From Zafaria ginkgonis (GTDB lineage: Bacteria > Actinomycetota > Actinomycetes > Actinomycetales > Micrococcaceae): a DNA stretch of 64,000 nt. This document shows, piece by piece, positions 50,867 to 59,311 of the stretch. The position numbers and the translations under genes are program-made. The stretch's first letter is position 1. Every line of letters begins with the position of its first letter. The stretch spans positions 1-64,000 of the forward strand of contig NZ_BAABEO010000015.1 in the NCBI RefSeq assembly GCF_039540195.1. The letters run 5' to 3'. The notes under the pieces were generated by a model. It was not told the DNA's origin and did no database searches. It saw only the letters and a list, made by a program, of their open reading frames with translations.

Positions 50867-50936
50867 GGGATACCTCGGGGTTGGGTGAGGGCGCGGGTGT
50901 CCCGTGGAAAACGGGCGCCCCAACGCGGGATGGGGA

Positions 50937-52241
50937 TTAGGCAGAAGGGGGAAATTGCCCGGAAGGCGCGTCCGGCAAGGCGCGGCCAAGCCACGCCGCG
51001 ACATCGAAGAGCCTGCCTTCGTTGCCCGGCAGGCCGATGAGCTGCAGCCCCAGCGGCAGGCCGCCGTCGTCCTTCAGCCCGGGCACGGTGACCACGGGCA
51101 GGCCCATGGCCTGCCACGGGCGGCTCAGCACCGGATCGCCGGTCGCATCGAGGCCGGCCGGGGCCGGGCCCGGGGCGGCCGGAGCCAGCACCGCGTCGAA
51201 GCTGCGGAGGCGGGCGGCCACCTCGCGCCGGGCGGCGGCGATGCCGGCCGCGGCCTGCGCGTATTCGGCCGCGGGCAGCGCCCGGCCCCGGGCCAGAAGC
51301 TGCGCCAGGGGAACGCTGATGTCCGCGTCCCTGCCTTCCAGTTCCTTCCGCGTGCGTGCCGCCTCGTACGCCATGACCACGCCGTGCAGTTGGGTGAGGT
51401 CCCGGACGGCGGCGCTGAGCCCCAGTGATTCCACCCAGGCGCCGCGGGGCCGCAGGGTGGCCAGGACACGCTGGAGACCGGCCTGCATGGCATCGGAGAT
51501 CGGGGCGACGTCGCTGCCATCCCAGAGCAGGAGGCGCGGCGCCCTGACGTGCCGGGGTTCGTCGTCGACGCCCGCTATGGCAGCCCAGGCGGTGCGCACG
51601 TCGTCGACGCCGGCCGCGAGGAATCCGATGGAATCCAGGCTGTGGCTCAGGCCGGTGACCCCGGCCGTGGGGATGGAGCCCGCCGCCGCCACGAACCCCG
51701 CCACGCCGCAATACGACGCGGGGCGGGTGAGGGAGCCGGCCGTCTGGGTTCCGAACGCGAAGGGGACCATTCCCGCGGCCACCGCGGCGGCCGAACCGCT
51801 CGAGGACCCGCCGGGCGTGTGGTCCGGCCGGTGCGGGTTGCGGGTGGGACCGGGGGCGAAGTACCCGTATTCGGTCGTGACGGTCTTGCCCAGGACGATT
51901 CCGCCCGCCCGCCGCAGCGAGGCCACGCAGGCCGCATCGGCACCGGCGGCCGGGGCGCCGTGGCGGATCGTGGAACCGCAGCCGGAGGGCACCCCGGCAA
52001 CGTCAATGATGTCCTTGACCCCGGCGGGTATGCCCCACAGGGGTCCGCGGGCCGGCGCACGCCCCAGCGCCTCGGCGGCGGCCAGCGCTCCGTTGGCGTC
52101 GAAGGACACCCAGGCGCGGATGCCCGGGTCCAGGGCCTCGATGCGGTCCAGGCAGGAGCGGACCAGGTCCGCCGGGGTGGCCGCGCCGGATTCCAGCTGG
52201 CGTACCAGCGCGGCCAGCGACTGGGTGGGGGCGGTGGTCAT
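50937..52241 (-). CDS. iacH: Amidase-signature hydrolase, IacH-like
   Basis: This 434-residue amidase has the triad Lys76 (GVKDIID), Ser146 (GGSSSGS) and Ser170 (TQTAGSLTRPA) with the standard 70- and 24-residue spacing. ATG 52241 is favoured because GAGGA lies 7 bases upstream; the ATG two codons earlier is too close. In known iac clusters IacH is an amidase-family protein whose exact role in indole-acetate breakdown is not settled. Its place between iacG and the transporter supports the name. It could also hydrolyse indole-3-acetamide to indole-3-acetate. Confidence 0.75.
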   Translation of the reverse strand: MTTAPTQSLAALVRQLESGAATPADLVRSCLDRIEALDPGIRAWVSFDANGALAAAEALGRAPARGPLWGIPAGVKDIIDVAGVPSGCGSTIRHGAPAAGADAACVASLRRAGGIVLGKTVTTEYGYFAPGPTRNPHRPDHTPGGSSSGSAAAVAAGMVPFAFGTQTAGSLTRPASYCGVAGFVAAAGSIPTAGVTGLSHSLDSIGFLAAGVDDVRTAWAAIAGVDDEPRHVRAPRLLLWDGSDVAPISDAMQAGLQRVLATLRPRGAWVESLGLSAAVRDLTQLHGVVMAYEAARTRKELEGRDADISVPLAQLLARGRALPAAEYAQAAAGIAAARREVAARLRSFDAVLAPAAPGPAPAGLDATGDPVLSRPWQAMGLPVVTVPGLKDDGGLPLGLQLIGLPGNEGRLFDVAAWLGRALPDAPSGQFPPSA

Positions 52242-52264
52242 CGGCATTTCCTCTTTCCCCCGGC

Positions 52265-52780
52265 TCAGACGGCGACGTGCTCGCCGAGCGGATTCACGCG
52301 CACGAAGTGGCGGTTGAAGTAGATGAGCCCGTGGCTGGATTCGTCCACGGCAACCCTGTCCACCCTGACGAACAGGACGGAATGGGAGCCCTGTTCGGCG
52401 ACTCCCTCAACGGTGCCGAGGACCTTCACGTGGGCTCCGGAGAGCACCGGCACGTCCTGCCCTTCCTCCCAGATGTCCCAGGCAAAGCGTTCCTCCATCG
52501 GTATTTGGGTGGCTCCGGAGAAGTGCCGGGCCAGTTCCTCGTCCTCGCCGCTGAGGACGTTGATGCACACCTTGCCGTTTCTGCGGAAGATGTCGTGCGC
52601 GGCGCTGCGCTTGTTCACGCAGACCAGCAGGGTCGGCGGAGCGTCGGTCACCGAGCAGACGGCGCTGACGGTGATCCCGATGCGTCCGTGGGGCCCGTCG
52701 GTGGTGATGATGCTGACGGCCGCGGGCAGGTGCGCCATGGCCGTGCGGAAGTCTTTTTGGATCTGGGTCAGCTCGTTCAT
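52265..52780 (-). CDS. iacG: Flavin reductase, IacG-like
   Basis: The 171-residue FMN-binding split-barrel protein matches HpaC/RutF flavin reductases: FRTAMAHLPAAVSIITTDGP, GITVSAVCSVTDAPPTLLVCVN and a C-terminal HGLIYFNRHFV. It reduces flavin with NAD(P)H for a partner oxygenase, here most likely the acyl-CoA-dehydrogenase-fold IacA-like protein. GGAGGAAA precedes the ATG. It is the first gene of the leftward G-H-transporter unit, divergent from the response regulator. Confidence 0.85.
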   Translation of the reverse strand: MNELTQIQKDFRTAMAHLPAAVSIITTDGPHGRIGITVSAVCSVTDAPPTLLVCVNKRSAAHDIFRRNGKVCINVLSGEDEELARHFSGATQIPMEERFAWDIWEEGQDVPVLSGAHVKVLGTVEGVAEQGSHSVLFVRVDRVAVDESSHGLIYFNRHFVRVNPLGEHVAV

Positions 52781-52875
52781 GGTTTCCTCCTGATCGGGTT
52801 GCGCCGAATCTATGGCCGGGAAGATTGCTGCGACATCCCGAGTTGCCCTAGTGCGGCGATGCGATCGCCCTAGCG

Positions 52876-52897
52876 CCGTAGGTAGTTTCCTTACCGG
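52876..52897. promoter_or_regulatory. FixJ-box-like element, iacG / response regulator promoter region
   Basis: GTAGGTAGTTTCCTTAC is the core of a 22-base element whose reverse complement matches the element at 60565-60586 at 18 positions. It resembles, from memory, FixJ binding sites (GTAMGTAG...TTTCCCTTA). It lies 95 bases upstream of iacG and 91 bases upstream of the regulator GTG. Confidence 0.65.
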
Positions 52898-52988
52898 CAA
52901 TCACGTTGACGGACCGTTGTCTCCTGCCTACCGTCGAGATGATGCTTTCGGGCGTCCTTGCTGTTTTGCGCTCACAGGGAGTTGGACC

Positions 52989-53612
52989 GTGGAAAATGCG
53001 GAAGCGATCGTGTACATCGTCGACGATGACGAGGAGTTGTGCGCGTCGCTCTCCTGGCTGCTGGACTCGGTGAACATCCCGTCCCGCAGCTTCAACGACG
53101 TGGCTTCCTTCCTGGCCGCCTACGATCCGGCCAGGCCCGCGTGCCTGGTCCTGGACGTGCGGATGCCGCGCACCGGCGGCTTCCAGCTGCAGGAGACGCT
53201 CAACCAGTCCGGGTCCCCGGTGCCGATCATTTTCGTCTCCGCCCACGGGGACGTGCGGATGTCCGTCAAGGCCCTGCAGCAGGGAGCCGTGAACTTCCTG
53301 GAGAAGCCGTACGATCCGCAGCAAATGCTCGACGTTGTCCAGGAGACGCTGGAGCTTGCGGTCACGCGCTTCGAGGAGGATGCCGAACGCCGCTCGGTCA
53401 ACGAGCGCCTGGCGTCGCTGACGCCCCGGGAACGGGAAATCCTGGCCCTGGTGCTGGACGGGATGCCCAGCCAGAACATCGCGCGCAAGCTGGGCACGAG
53501 CGTGAAGACCATCGACGTGCACCGGGCCCGGATCAAGTCCAAGACGAATTCGGAAAGCATTTCGACTCTGGTCCGCGACATCCTGCGGCACCGCATCGAC
53601 ATCACCCCCTGA
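52989..53612 (+). CDS. FixJ/NarL-type response regulator of the iac cluster
   Basis: The 207-residue regulator has a receiver domain with acidic pocket VDDDEE, phospho-acceptor Asp56 (LVLDVRMP), Ser84 and Lys106 (LEKPYDP), then a LuxR-type DNA-binding domain (SLTPREREILALVLDGMPSQNIARKLGTSVKTIDVHRARI). The EKPYDPQQML linker is FixJ-like. GTG 52989 has GGGAG 7 bases upstream. Its partner is probably the histidine kinase at 60620-62164. Confidence 0.9.
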   Translation: MENAEAIVYIVDDDEELCASLSWLLDSVNIPSRSFNDVASFLAAYDPARPACLVLDVRMPRTGGFQLQETLNQSGSPVPIIFVSAHGDVRMSVKALQQGAVNFLEKPYDPQQMLDVVQETLELAVTRFEEDAERRSVNERLASLTPREREILALVLDGMPSQNIARKLGTSVKTIDVHRARIKSKTNSESISTLVRDILRHRIDITP

Positions 53613-53641
53613 CGCGCAGGCCCGCACGCCCGCTTCGGATA

Positions 53642-53693
53642 CGACGACGGCGGCACCGGGCGTGCGCGCGCACGCCCGGTGCCGCCGTCGTCG
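53642..53693. terminator. Bidirectional terminator between the response regulator and catA
   Basis: A 24-base perfect inverted repeat (53642-53665 with 53670-53693) closes on a GCGC loop between convergent genes. The outer arm starts CGACGACGGCGGC, as in the purB terminator. Confidence 0.9.
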
Positions 53694-53725
53694 GCAGGCG
53701 TCGGCGCGGGGCCGGGCCCCGCCGG

Positions 53726-54583
53726 CTAGCCTTGGGCCGGGTCCAGGGCGAAGTCGTAGGTGGCTTCGTGGCCGCGGCCGTCCGCGCGCGGGACGGGAGC
53801 GAGGATCAGTTCGGGCTTGACCGCCGAGGCGATGTCGTCGCCGATGTGGCTGTCGCCGGCGAAGTACAGCTGGGTGGTGATCAGCTCGTGTCCCGGAGCG
53901 GAGACCTTCAGGTGCAGGTGCGCCGGGCGCCAGGCGTGCCAGCCGGCGGCGGCGATCAGCTGCCCGCAGGAACCGTCCGTGGGGATCTGGTACGGGGCCG
54001 GCTGCACGGTGTGGATCCGGTACCGGCCGTCGGCGTCGGCGATCACGGTTCCGCGCAGGTTCCATTCCGGCAGCCCCGGGGCGTACTGGGAATAGAAGCC
54101 GGCATCGTCCGCGTGCCAGATCTCCACCTGTGCCCCGGCGATCGGCTCGCCGTCGACGTTGGTGACCCGGCCCTGGAACAGCAGCGGGGTGCCCTGCTCG
54201 CGTTCGCGCATCGGCAGCGTGGCCGGGCTTGGGAGCGCGGGAGCGCCGGGCACGTAGTACGGGCCCTCGATGGTGCCCTTGGATCCCTGGCGGTGCTCGC
54301 TGGCCACCTGCTCCACGGAGTGCTCCACCCAGACATCCAGGAACAGCGGCCATTCCCCGTCCTCGCCGACCTTGATCAGCCAGGCCTTGAACGCGTTGTA
54401 CTCGTCGTAGCTGACCTTCTCCTCCAGCACGGCGTCGTTGATCGCCTTGATCACCCGGGAGGCGAGCAGGGCGACGCGCTCGGTGCCGGTCCCGGCGGCG
54501 GACTGCTTGTTCTCGCGGAACCGTTCGGTGGCACGGCTTCCGGAGGCGGCGGCGGTGGCCTGGGTTTGGGTTTGGGTAGTCAT
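53726..54583 (-). CDS. catA: Catechol 1,2-dioxygenase
   Basis: The 285-residue intradiol dioxygenase cleaves catechol to cis,cis-muconate. Iron ligands can be read as Tyr164, Tyr198, His222 and His224 (WRPAHLHLKV), which align with the family. The N-terminal helical dimerisation domain and GTIEGPYYVPGAP are present. It is the last gene of the leftward iac operon, so the pathway product catechol is handled in the same message. No catB or catC is in the window. Confidence 0.95.
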   Translation of the reverse strand: MTTQTQTQATAAASGSRATERFRENKQSAAGTGTERVALLASRVIKAINDAVLEEKVSYDEYNAFKAWLIKVGEDGEWPLFLDVWVEHSVEQVASEHRQGSKGTIEGPYYVPGAPALPSPATLPMREREQGTPLLFQGRVTNVDGEPIAGAQVEIWHADDAGFYSQYAPGLPEWNLRGTVIADADGRYRIHTVQPAPYQIPTDGSCGQLIAAAGWHAWRPAHLHLKVSAPGHELITTQLYFAGDSHIGDDIASAVKPELILAPVPRADGRGHEATYDFALDPAQG

Positions 54584-54656
54584 TTCCTGGTCTCCTCAGG
54601 GTTGGTGTCGACGGATTGGAGGGGCTGCGGGCCCGGCTCCGGGAAAACGGCGGGGG

Positions 54657-55619
54657 CTAGAACAGCTCCAGCATCAGCCGCGCCGAGCGGGCCCGGGAGA
54701 CGCAGGTGGCGATCTGGTCGTTGGCCTTCTTCTCGCTCGCGGACAGGCAGTTGTCCCGGTGCTCGGGCTCGCCTTCCAGCACGCCCATGACGCAGGTGCC
54801 GCAGATCCCTTCCTTGCAGGAGGTGTCCACCGGGACCCCGTTCTCCTGCAGCACCTCGACGATGGAACGGTCGGCGGGGATCTCGAAGACCTCCCCGGAG
54901 TCCAGCTCCACCTCGAAGGCCGCGTCTCCCGAGGTGTCCGCCGGCTCCCCGGCTTGGAAGTGCTCGATGTGGACGTTGTCCTCGCCAAGCACCGGCCCGG
55001 CCAGGGAGAGCACGCGGTCCATGAAGCCCTCGGGCCCGCAGGTGTAGACGTGGGATGCGCCGGTGAGGCCTCCCAGGATCTCCCGCAGCACGGCAGGCTG
55101 CCCGTCGCGCGGAATGCCGAAGTGGAAACGGACCTTCTCACCGAAGCCGCAGCGTTCCTCCAGCAGGTCCGTGAAGGCGGCCAGCTCCCGGGAGCGGGCG
55201 AAATAGTGCAGCTCGAACGGCTTGCCTTCGCGCTGCAACTGGTAGGCCATGCTGATCATCGGCGTCACGCCGATGCCCGCGGCCACCAGCACGTGGCGGT
55301 CGGCGCTCCCGGCCACCTGCATCAGGTTCCGCGGCGCGCTGATCTCCAACTCGCTGCCGACCTCCAGCCGGTCATGCAGCGCCGCCGACCCGCCCCGCGA
55401 CTCCGGTTCCCGCTTGACCGCCACCACGTAGGCGTCCAGGTCGTAGGGCGGGCTGCACAGCGAGTACTGGCGCACCACCTGGGTCGGGCCGACGATGTCG
55501 ATGTGCGCCCCGGCCGGGTAGGGGTCGAACCCCCGGCCGTCCGCACGGACCAGCTTGAACGATTTGATGTGGTCGGTTTCCTCGAGGATCTCGGAGACCA
55601 ACACCTTGAACATTCCCAT
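54657..55619 (-). CDS. iacF: Phthalate-dioxygenase-reductase type oxidoreductase, IacF-like
   Basis: The 320-residue reductase has an N-terminal flavin domain (RQYSLCSPP), an NAD domain (VLVAAGIGVTPMISMAYQL and VYTCGPEGFMD) and a C-terminal plant-type [2Fe-2S] domain (DTSCKEGICGTCVMGVLEG with a last Cys in DNCLS). This is the phthalate dioxygenase reductase order. It supplies electrons to the Rieske oxygenase IacC/IacD-like pair. AAGGAG lies 8 bases before ATG 55619. VanB of vanillate demethylase is the alternative annotation. Confidence 0.85.
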   Translation of the reverse strand: MGMFKVLVSEILEETDHIKSFKLVRADGRGFDPYPAGAHIDIVGPTQVVRQYSLCSPPYDLDAYVVAVKREPESRGGSAALHDRLEVGSELEISAPRNLMQVAGSADRHVLVAAGIGVTPMISMAYQLQREGKPFELHYFARSRELAAFTDLLEERCGFGEKVRFHFGIPRDGQPAVLREILGGLTGASHVYTCGPEGFMDRVLSLAGPVLGEDNVHIEHFQAGEPADTSGDAAFEVELDSGEVFEIPADRSIVEVLQENGVPVDTSCKEGICGTCVMGVLEGEPEHRDNCLSASEKKANDQIATCVSRARSARLMLELF

Positions 55620-55674
55620 GTCCGTGCTCCTTACTTGCTTCAGGTTCTGGGCCCAGGGCCGACCGCTGCGGCGG

Positions 55675-56463
55675 TCAGCGCATGAACAGCCCGCCGTTGA
55701 TGTCCCAGCAGGCGCCGTTGACGCTGGCCGCGTCCGGGGAGGCCAGCAGGGCCACGGTGGAGGCGATGAACTCGGCCGAGCCCAGCCGTCCCACCGGAAT
55801 GTTGGCCTTGATCCCCTCGAGCTTGTCCGCTGCGACGGTCTCGTAGACCACCGGCAGGTCCAGCGGCCCGGGCGAGACGGCATTGACGGTGACGCCCCCG
55901 GCCGCCAGGTCCCGGGCGAACACCTTGGTCAGGGTTCCGACGCCACCCTTGGCCGCCGCGTAGTGCGCGCCGGTGGCGGTGCCGCCGTTCTGGCCGGCCA
56001 GCGAGCCGATGTTGACGATGCGGCCGTAGCCCTGGGCCGCGAAGTACCGGCCGAACACCTGGCAGCCGAAGAACACCCCGTCCAGATTGGTGGACACGAT
56101 CGCGGAGAATTCCTCCGGGCTGATGTCCATGACCGGCTGGACCTGGGAGCGGCCGGCGTTGTTGACCAGCACGTGCGCCCCTCCCCAGCGTTCGACGGCG
56201 GCGGCCAGCGCCGCTTCGAAGTCGCCCTTGCGGCGAACGTCCACGGCGACCGCGGCCACGGTGGAACCGCTGGGATCGAGGTCGTCGGCCAGTTCCTGCA
56301 CCTTCTCCAGGCGACTGCCCGTGGCCAGGACCCGGTAGCCCTCGCGGTGCAGGGTCCGGACGATGACCTCGCCCAGTCCCCGGGTCGCGCCGGTGACGAC
56401 GGCGACCGGCCGGTTCCCGGCGTCGGCCGCGGAGGGTGCCTGCAGGCTTTGGGTTGCTTTCAT
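55675..56463 (-). CDS. iacE: Short-chain dehydrogenase/reductase, IacE-like
   Basis: The 262-residue SDR has the cofactor motif TGATRGLG, NNAG, and the catalytic Ser/Tyr/Lys in IVNIGSLAGQ and HYAAAKGG. The canonical YxxxK is present as YAAAK. It lies between reductase and Rieske beta genes; in iac clusters IacE is an SDR thought to rearomatise or oxidise a hydroxylated indole intermediate. AGGAAAGG precedes the ATG. Confidence 0.8.
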   Translation of the reverse strand: MKATQSLQAPSAADAGNRPVAVVTGATRGLGEVIVRTLHREGYRVLATGSRLEKVQELADDLDPSGSTVAAVAVDVRRKGDFEAALAAAVERWGGAHVLVNNAGRSQVQPVMDISPEEFSAIVSTNLDGVFFGCQVFGRYFAAQGYGRIVNIGSLAGQNGGTATGAHYAAAKGGVGTLTKVFARDLAAGGVTVNAVSPGPLDLPVVYETVAADKLEGIKANIPVGRLGSAEFIASTVALLASPDAASVNGACWDINGGLFMR

Positions 56464-56476
56464 GACCGTGCCTTTC

Positions 56477-57037
56477 CTAGAGGAGGAACCCGGAGGCCGT
56501 GACGGCCCCGTCGGAATTGACCAACCGGACCACCTTCAGGTCGATCAGCGCGCCCTCCTCCGTGAACCGGACGCGGTGGGTGAGGTCGGCCGCGAGCAGG
56601 ATGTGCTTTTCGCGCTTGAAACCCACCAGCACCTGCGCCGAACGCAGGGTGACGGCGTCCTCGGTCAGCTCCCCGACGGTGAAGCGGGAGATCGTGCGGG
56701 CGGTGCGGGCGGCGGCCACTGCCGACATCGAGTAGCCCTCGACCAGGCGGGTGACGCGCATGCGGCGCATCCGCGCGTCGTCGTACACCATGTTCAGGCG
56801 CGCCTCGAAGTCCTCGGTCTCCGGGTCGATCGGGATGACGTACTTCCCGTCCGCGGTCCACAGCCGCTCCCAGTCCTCGTACGCCTTGGCGTCCAGCAGG
56901 GTGGCCTCGTGCCAGACCAGCTCGATGGCCTGGGCCACCCGCGGGTCCGCCAGCCGGCCCAGCCGCAGCTCGAGACCCGGGGCGGTGTTCAGTTCGGTGG
57001 CGCTGTCCAGTTCGGTCGCGGTGCTCTGGCTAGTCAT
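56477..57037 (-). CDS. iacD: Rieske-type aromatic-ring dioxygenase beta subunit, IacD-like
   Basis: The 186-residue small subunit has the NTF2-like cone of ring-hydroxylating dioxygenase beta chains: ELVWHEATLLDAKAYEDWERLWTADGKYVIP and MVYDDARMRRMRVTRLVEG. It starts inside the end of the alpha gene (8-base overlap), so the two subunits are co-translated. It has a structural role in the hexamer. Confidence 0.88.
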   Translation of the reverse strand: MTSQSTATELDSATELNTAPGLELRLGRLADPRVAQAIELVWHEATLLDAKAYEDWERLWTADGKYVIPIDPETEDFEARLNMVYDDARMRRMRVTRLVEGYSMSAVAAARTARTISRFTVGELTEDAVTLRSAQVLVGFKREKHILLAADLTHRVRFTEEGALIDLKVVRLVNSDGAVTASGFLL

Positions 57038-58307
57038 TGCTCATCATCTTCTTCCACTGTCCGTAGGCCTCGCGCATGCCCGATTCGTCGGTGACATGCG
57101 ATGTCTTCCAGCCCTCCTCCGTGGTCCGCTCGCGGCCCAGGCCGCGGTTGACCAGGATGGGCATGTCCTTGTTCGCGTAGGCGCCGCGCTGCACGCGGTC
57201 CCAGGCCTCCGAGTCGTCGGGAGTGCCGAAGCCGAAGGGTCCCTGGAAGTGCTCGTGGATGCGCAGCCGCTCCCGGTTGACGGATTCCGGCCCGCCGTCC
57301 AGGCCCAGGGCGATGTGCTGGATCTCGGTCTCGTTGACGGCGATGGGCCGCAGGACGCGGAAGAAGGACATGGACATGGCCACGTTGGGGAACAGGTTCA
57401 GGTTGAAGCCGGCCCCGTGCATGGAGCGGACGATCCGGCGGACCTGCTCCGGCGGCATGGTCTGGGAGAGTTCCTCGATGATGTGTCCGAAGCGGCCCTG
57501 CAGGTCCTCGGTGCCGTCGTCCTCCTCCAGGTCCACGTGCTCGGGGACCATGATGGCCACGCTGTGGCCGTTGCCCAGGGCGTGGGTCACTGCATTTTCG
57601 TCGGTCATGAAGGAGAGCATGTCGGCGGTCTCGGCGTCCACCGAGGCCATCCAGGACCGGTGCACGATCGGGAAGTGGTAGCCGTCGGTGGTGTTCTCCA
57701 GCTGGATCTTCCAGTTGCCGTCGAACCGGAACCGGTGTTCGCCCTGGGCCTTGACGGGGTAGCCGGCGCCCTGCTTCATGAACCGGTCGATCCAGATCTT
57801 CGCGTCGCCGAGGAAGTCCTCCAGCGGTTCGATCTCCTGGTTGAAGCTGGCGAAGATCATGCCCGCGTAGCTTTCCACGCGCAGGCGCTCCAGCGGCATC
57901 TCCTTCTTCTCCACCACGCCCTCGTAGCCCTCCGGGTAGGGGATGCCGCGCAGCTGGCCCTCCAGCGAGTAGGACCAGGAGTGGTAGGGGCAGGTGAAGC
58001 CGTTGGCCTTGCCGCGCGGGACCTCGCAGACGCTGGCCCCGCGGTGGCGGCAGCGGTTGAGCAGGACGTTGAAGTTGCCCTTGCGGTCGCGGTTGACGAT
58101 CACCGGCTGGCGGCCGATCGTGGCCGTCTTGAAGCTGCCGGCCTCGGGGATTTCGCTCTCGTGGGCGACCCAGATCCAGGTCCGGTAGAAGATCTTCTCC
58201 AGCTCCTGCTCGAAGATGTCCGGGTCCGTGTAGAGCTGTCCGGCCACCCGGTCGGTGCCGGCCAGGGCCGCGAAGCCGCGGCCGCTATCCACTGGTGTGG
58301 TGGTCAT
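57030..58307 (-). CDS. iacC: Rieske-type aromatic-ring dioxygenase alpha subunit, IacC-like
   Basis: The 425-residue catalytic subunit has the Rieske cluster ligands Cys86, His88 (CRHRG), Cys106 and His109 (CPYHSW). The mononuclear iron site is seen as Asp208 (bridging), His211 and His216 in NTTDGYHFPIVH. In iac systems this oxygenase acts on the hydroxylated indole-acetate intermediate on the way to catechol. AAGGAG precedes the ATG. Confidence 0.9.
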   Translation of the reverse strand: MTTTPVDSGRGFAALAGTDRVAGQLYTDPDIFEQELEKIFYRTWIWVAHESEIPEAGSFKTATIGRQPVIVNRDRKGNFNVLLNRCRHRGASVCEVPRGKANGFTCPYHSWSYSLEGQLRGIPYPEGYEGVVEKKEMPLERLRVESYAGMIFASFNQEIEPLEDFLGDAKIWIDRFMKQGAGYPVKAQGEHRFRFDGNWKIQLENTTDGYHFPIVHRSWMASVDAETADMLSFMTDENAVTHALGNGHSVAIMVPEHVDLEEDDGTEDLQGRFGHIIEELSQTMPPEQVRRIVRSMHGAGFNLNLFPNVAMSMSFFRVLRPIAVNETEIQHIALGLDGGPESVNRERLRIHEHFQGPFGFGTPDDSEAWDRVQRGAYANKDMPILVNRGLGRERTTEEGWKTSHVTDESGMREAYGQWKKMMSND

Positions 58308-58333
58308 GGGGGTTCTCCTTCGTGGTGCTGCGG

Positions 58334-58885
58334 TTAGCGGGCGGTGCCCGCGGTGCTGAGGGTGGCTGTGCTGGGGATGTCCACCGGGGTGCCGTCCAGC
58401 GGAGTGGCGAAGAGCCTTTCGGTGCGGAAGCGGCTGATGGTGGCCAGGGCGCCGTCGAGGGCGAAGTCCACGTTCAGCCGGGCGGCCGCCAGTTCGCTGC
58501 TCCCGTCGGCATGGGCGGAGAGCTGCTGCATGATCCACGTCCCGTGGGCGGTGCTGCCGGTGACGTTGATGCGTCCCTCCCCCAGCACGTGGGCGTTGGC
58601 GGTGAAGTGCTCCGACGGCGGCAGGTAGCCCGCGAGCATGGCCACGATGGCTTCGCGCCCGGCGTGCCGGCCGAACTTGCCCTGGTAGTCCCGGCCGGTG
58701 CCTTCCCACACCGCGTCCGGCGCGAAGAGCGAGCCCAATTCGTCCAGGTCAAGCTCGGGATTCGGGACGTCGCAGAGCTGGAAGTAGCGGCCCATCACCC
58801 AACGCACGGAGTCGGCGGCCTCCAGCACCCGCAGCCGGGCTTCCAGCCCGGCGACGGTGGCCCGGGGACGGGAGGTGGTGACCAT
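58334..58885 (-). CDS. iacI: SnoaL-like NTF2-fold protein, IacI-like
   Basis: The 183-residue protein has the SnoaL/NTF2 fold pattern: DSVRWVMGRYFQLCDVPN, LGSLFAPDAVWEGTGRDYQGKFGRHAGREAIVAML, then SEHFTANAHVL. It starts 2 bases after the IacB-like stop. Known iac clusters carry a SnoaL-like IacI; its chemical role is not established. Confidence 0.75.
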   Translation of the reverse strand: MVTTSRPRATVAGLEARLRVLEAADSVRWVMGRYFQLCDVPNPELDLDELGSLFAPDAVWEGTGRDYQGKFGRHAGREAIVAMLAGYLPPSEHFTANAHVLGEGRINVTGSTAHGTWIMQQLSAHADGSSELAAARLNVDFALDGALATISRFRTERLFATPLDGTPVDIPSTATLSTAGTAR

Positions 58886-58887
58886 GG

Positions 58888-59262
58888 TCAGGAGCCCGTC
58901 TCGACGTCGTCGCGGATGGTCAGCGCGCGGCCCATCCGGGCCTCGATGGCCGCGTAGCGCCAGAGCGCGTGCTCGCCGACCGGGGTGGTACGGAACAGGT
59001 TGCAGGCGGCCTTGACCGTCTCCTGCGTATCGACGTCGGCCATGATGTAGCAGGTCCAGGGCCAGCCGGCGGACGGGCCCACCATGTGGGAGTCGTCGTC
59101 CATGGTGCCGACGACGTTTACGCCGGGCAGCGCGGCCAGCTCGCTCATCATGCCGGAGAAGGCGGTCCAGACCATGCCGATCCGGTCCTTGGGCAGGTCG
59201 AAGAAGTTCTGGTTGATGCCGATACAGAACAGCACGCGCAGCGGTTCGGGCGTCTCAGCCAT
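58888..59262 (-). CDS. iacB: Small IacB-like protein
   Basis: The 124-residue protein starts with RVLFCIGINQNFFDLP, ends with a variable tail and has WPWTCYIMADVD in the middle. It has no classical catalytic motif. It looks like a dimeric ferredoxin-like alpha/beta-barrel protein. Its place straight after iacA matches iacB of the described clusters, where it is a small protein of unknown but required or supporting role. AAGGAG precedes the ATG. Confidence 0.7.
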   Translation of the reverse strand: MAETPEPLRVLFCIGINQNFFDLPKDRIGMVWTAFSGMMSELAALPGVNVVGTMDDDSHMVGPSAGWPWTCYIMADVDTQETVKAACNLFRTTPVGEHALWRYAAIEARMGRALTIRDDVETGS

Positions 59263-59311
59263 GGGGGATGCTCCTTGCGGGGGTCGTGGGTGGTTCGGGG
59301 GCGCGGACGGT

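Noticed and set aside
54657..56463. Benzoate or vanillate degradation as an explanation for the oxygenase genes
   Set aside because: The surrounding IacA-, IacB-, IacG-, IacH- and IacI-like genes fit indole-acetate catabolism better, although the reductase alone would be annotated VanB-like.
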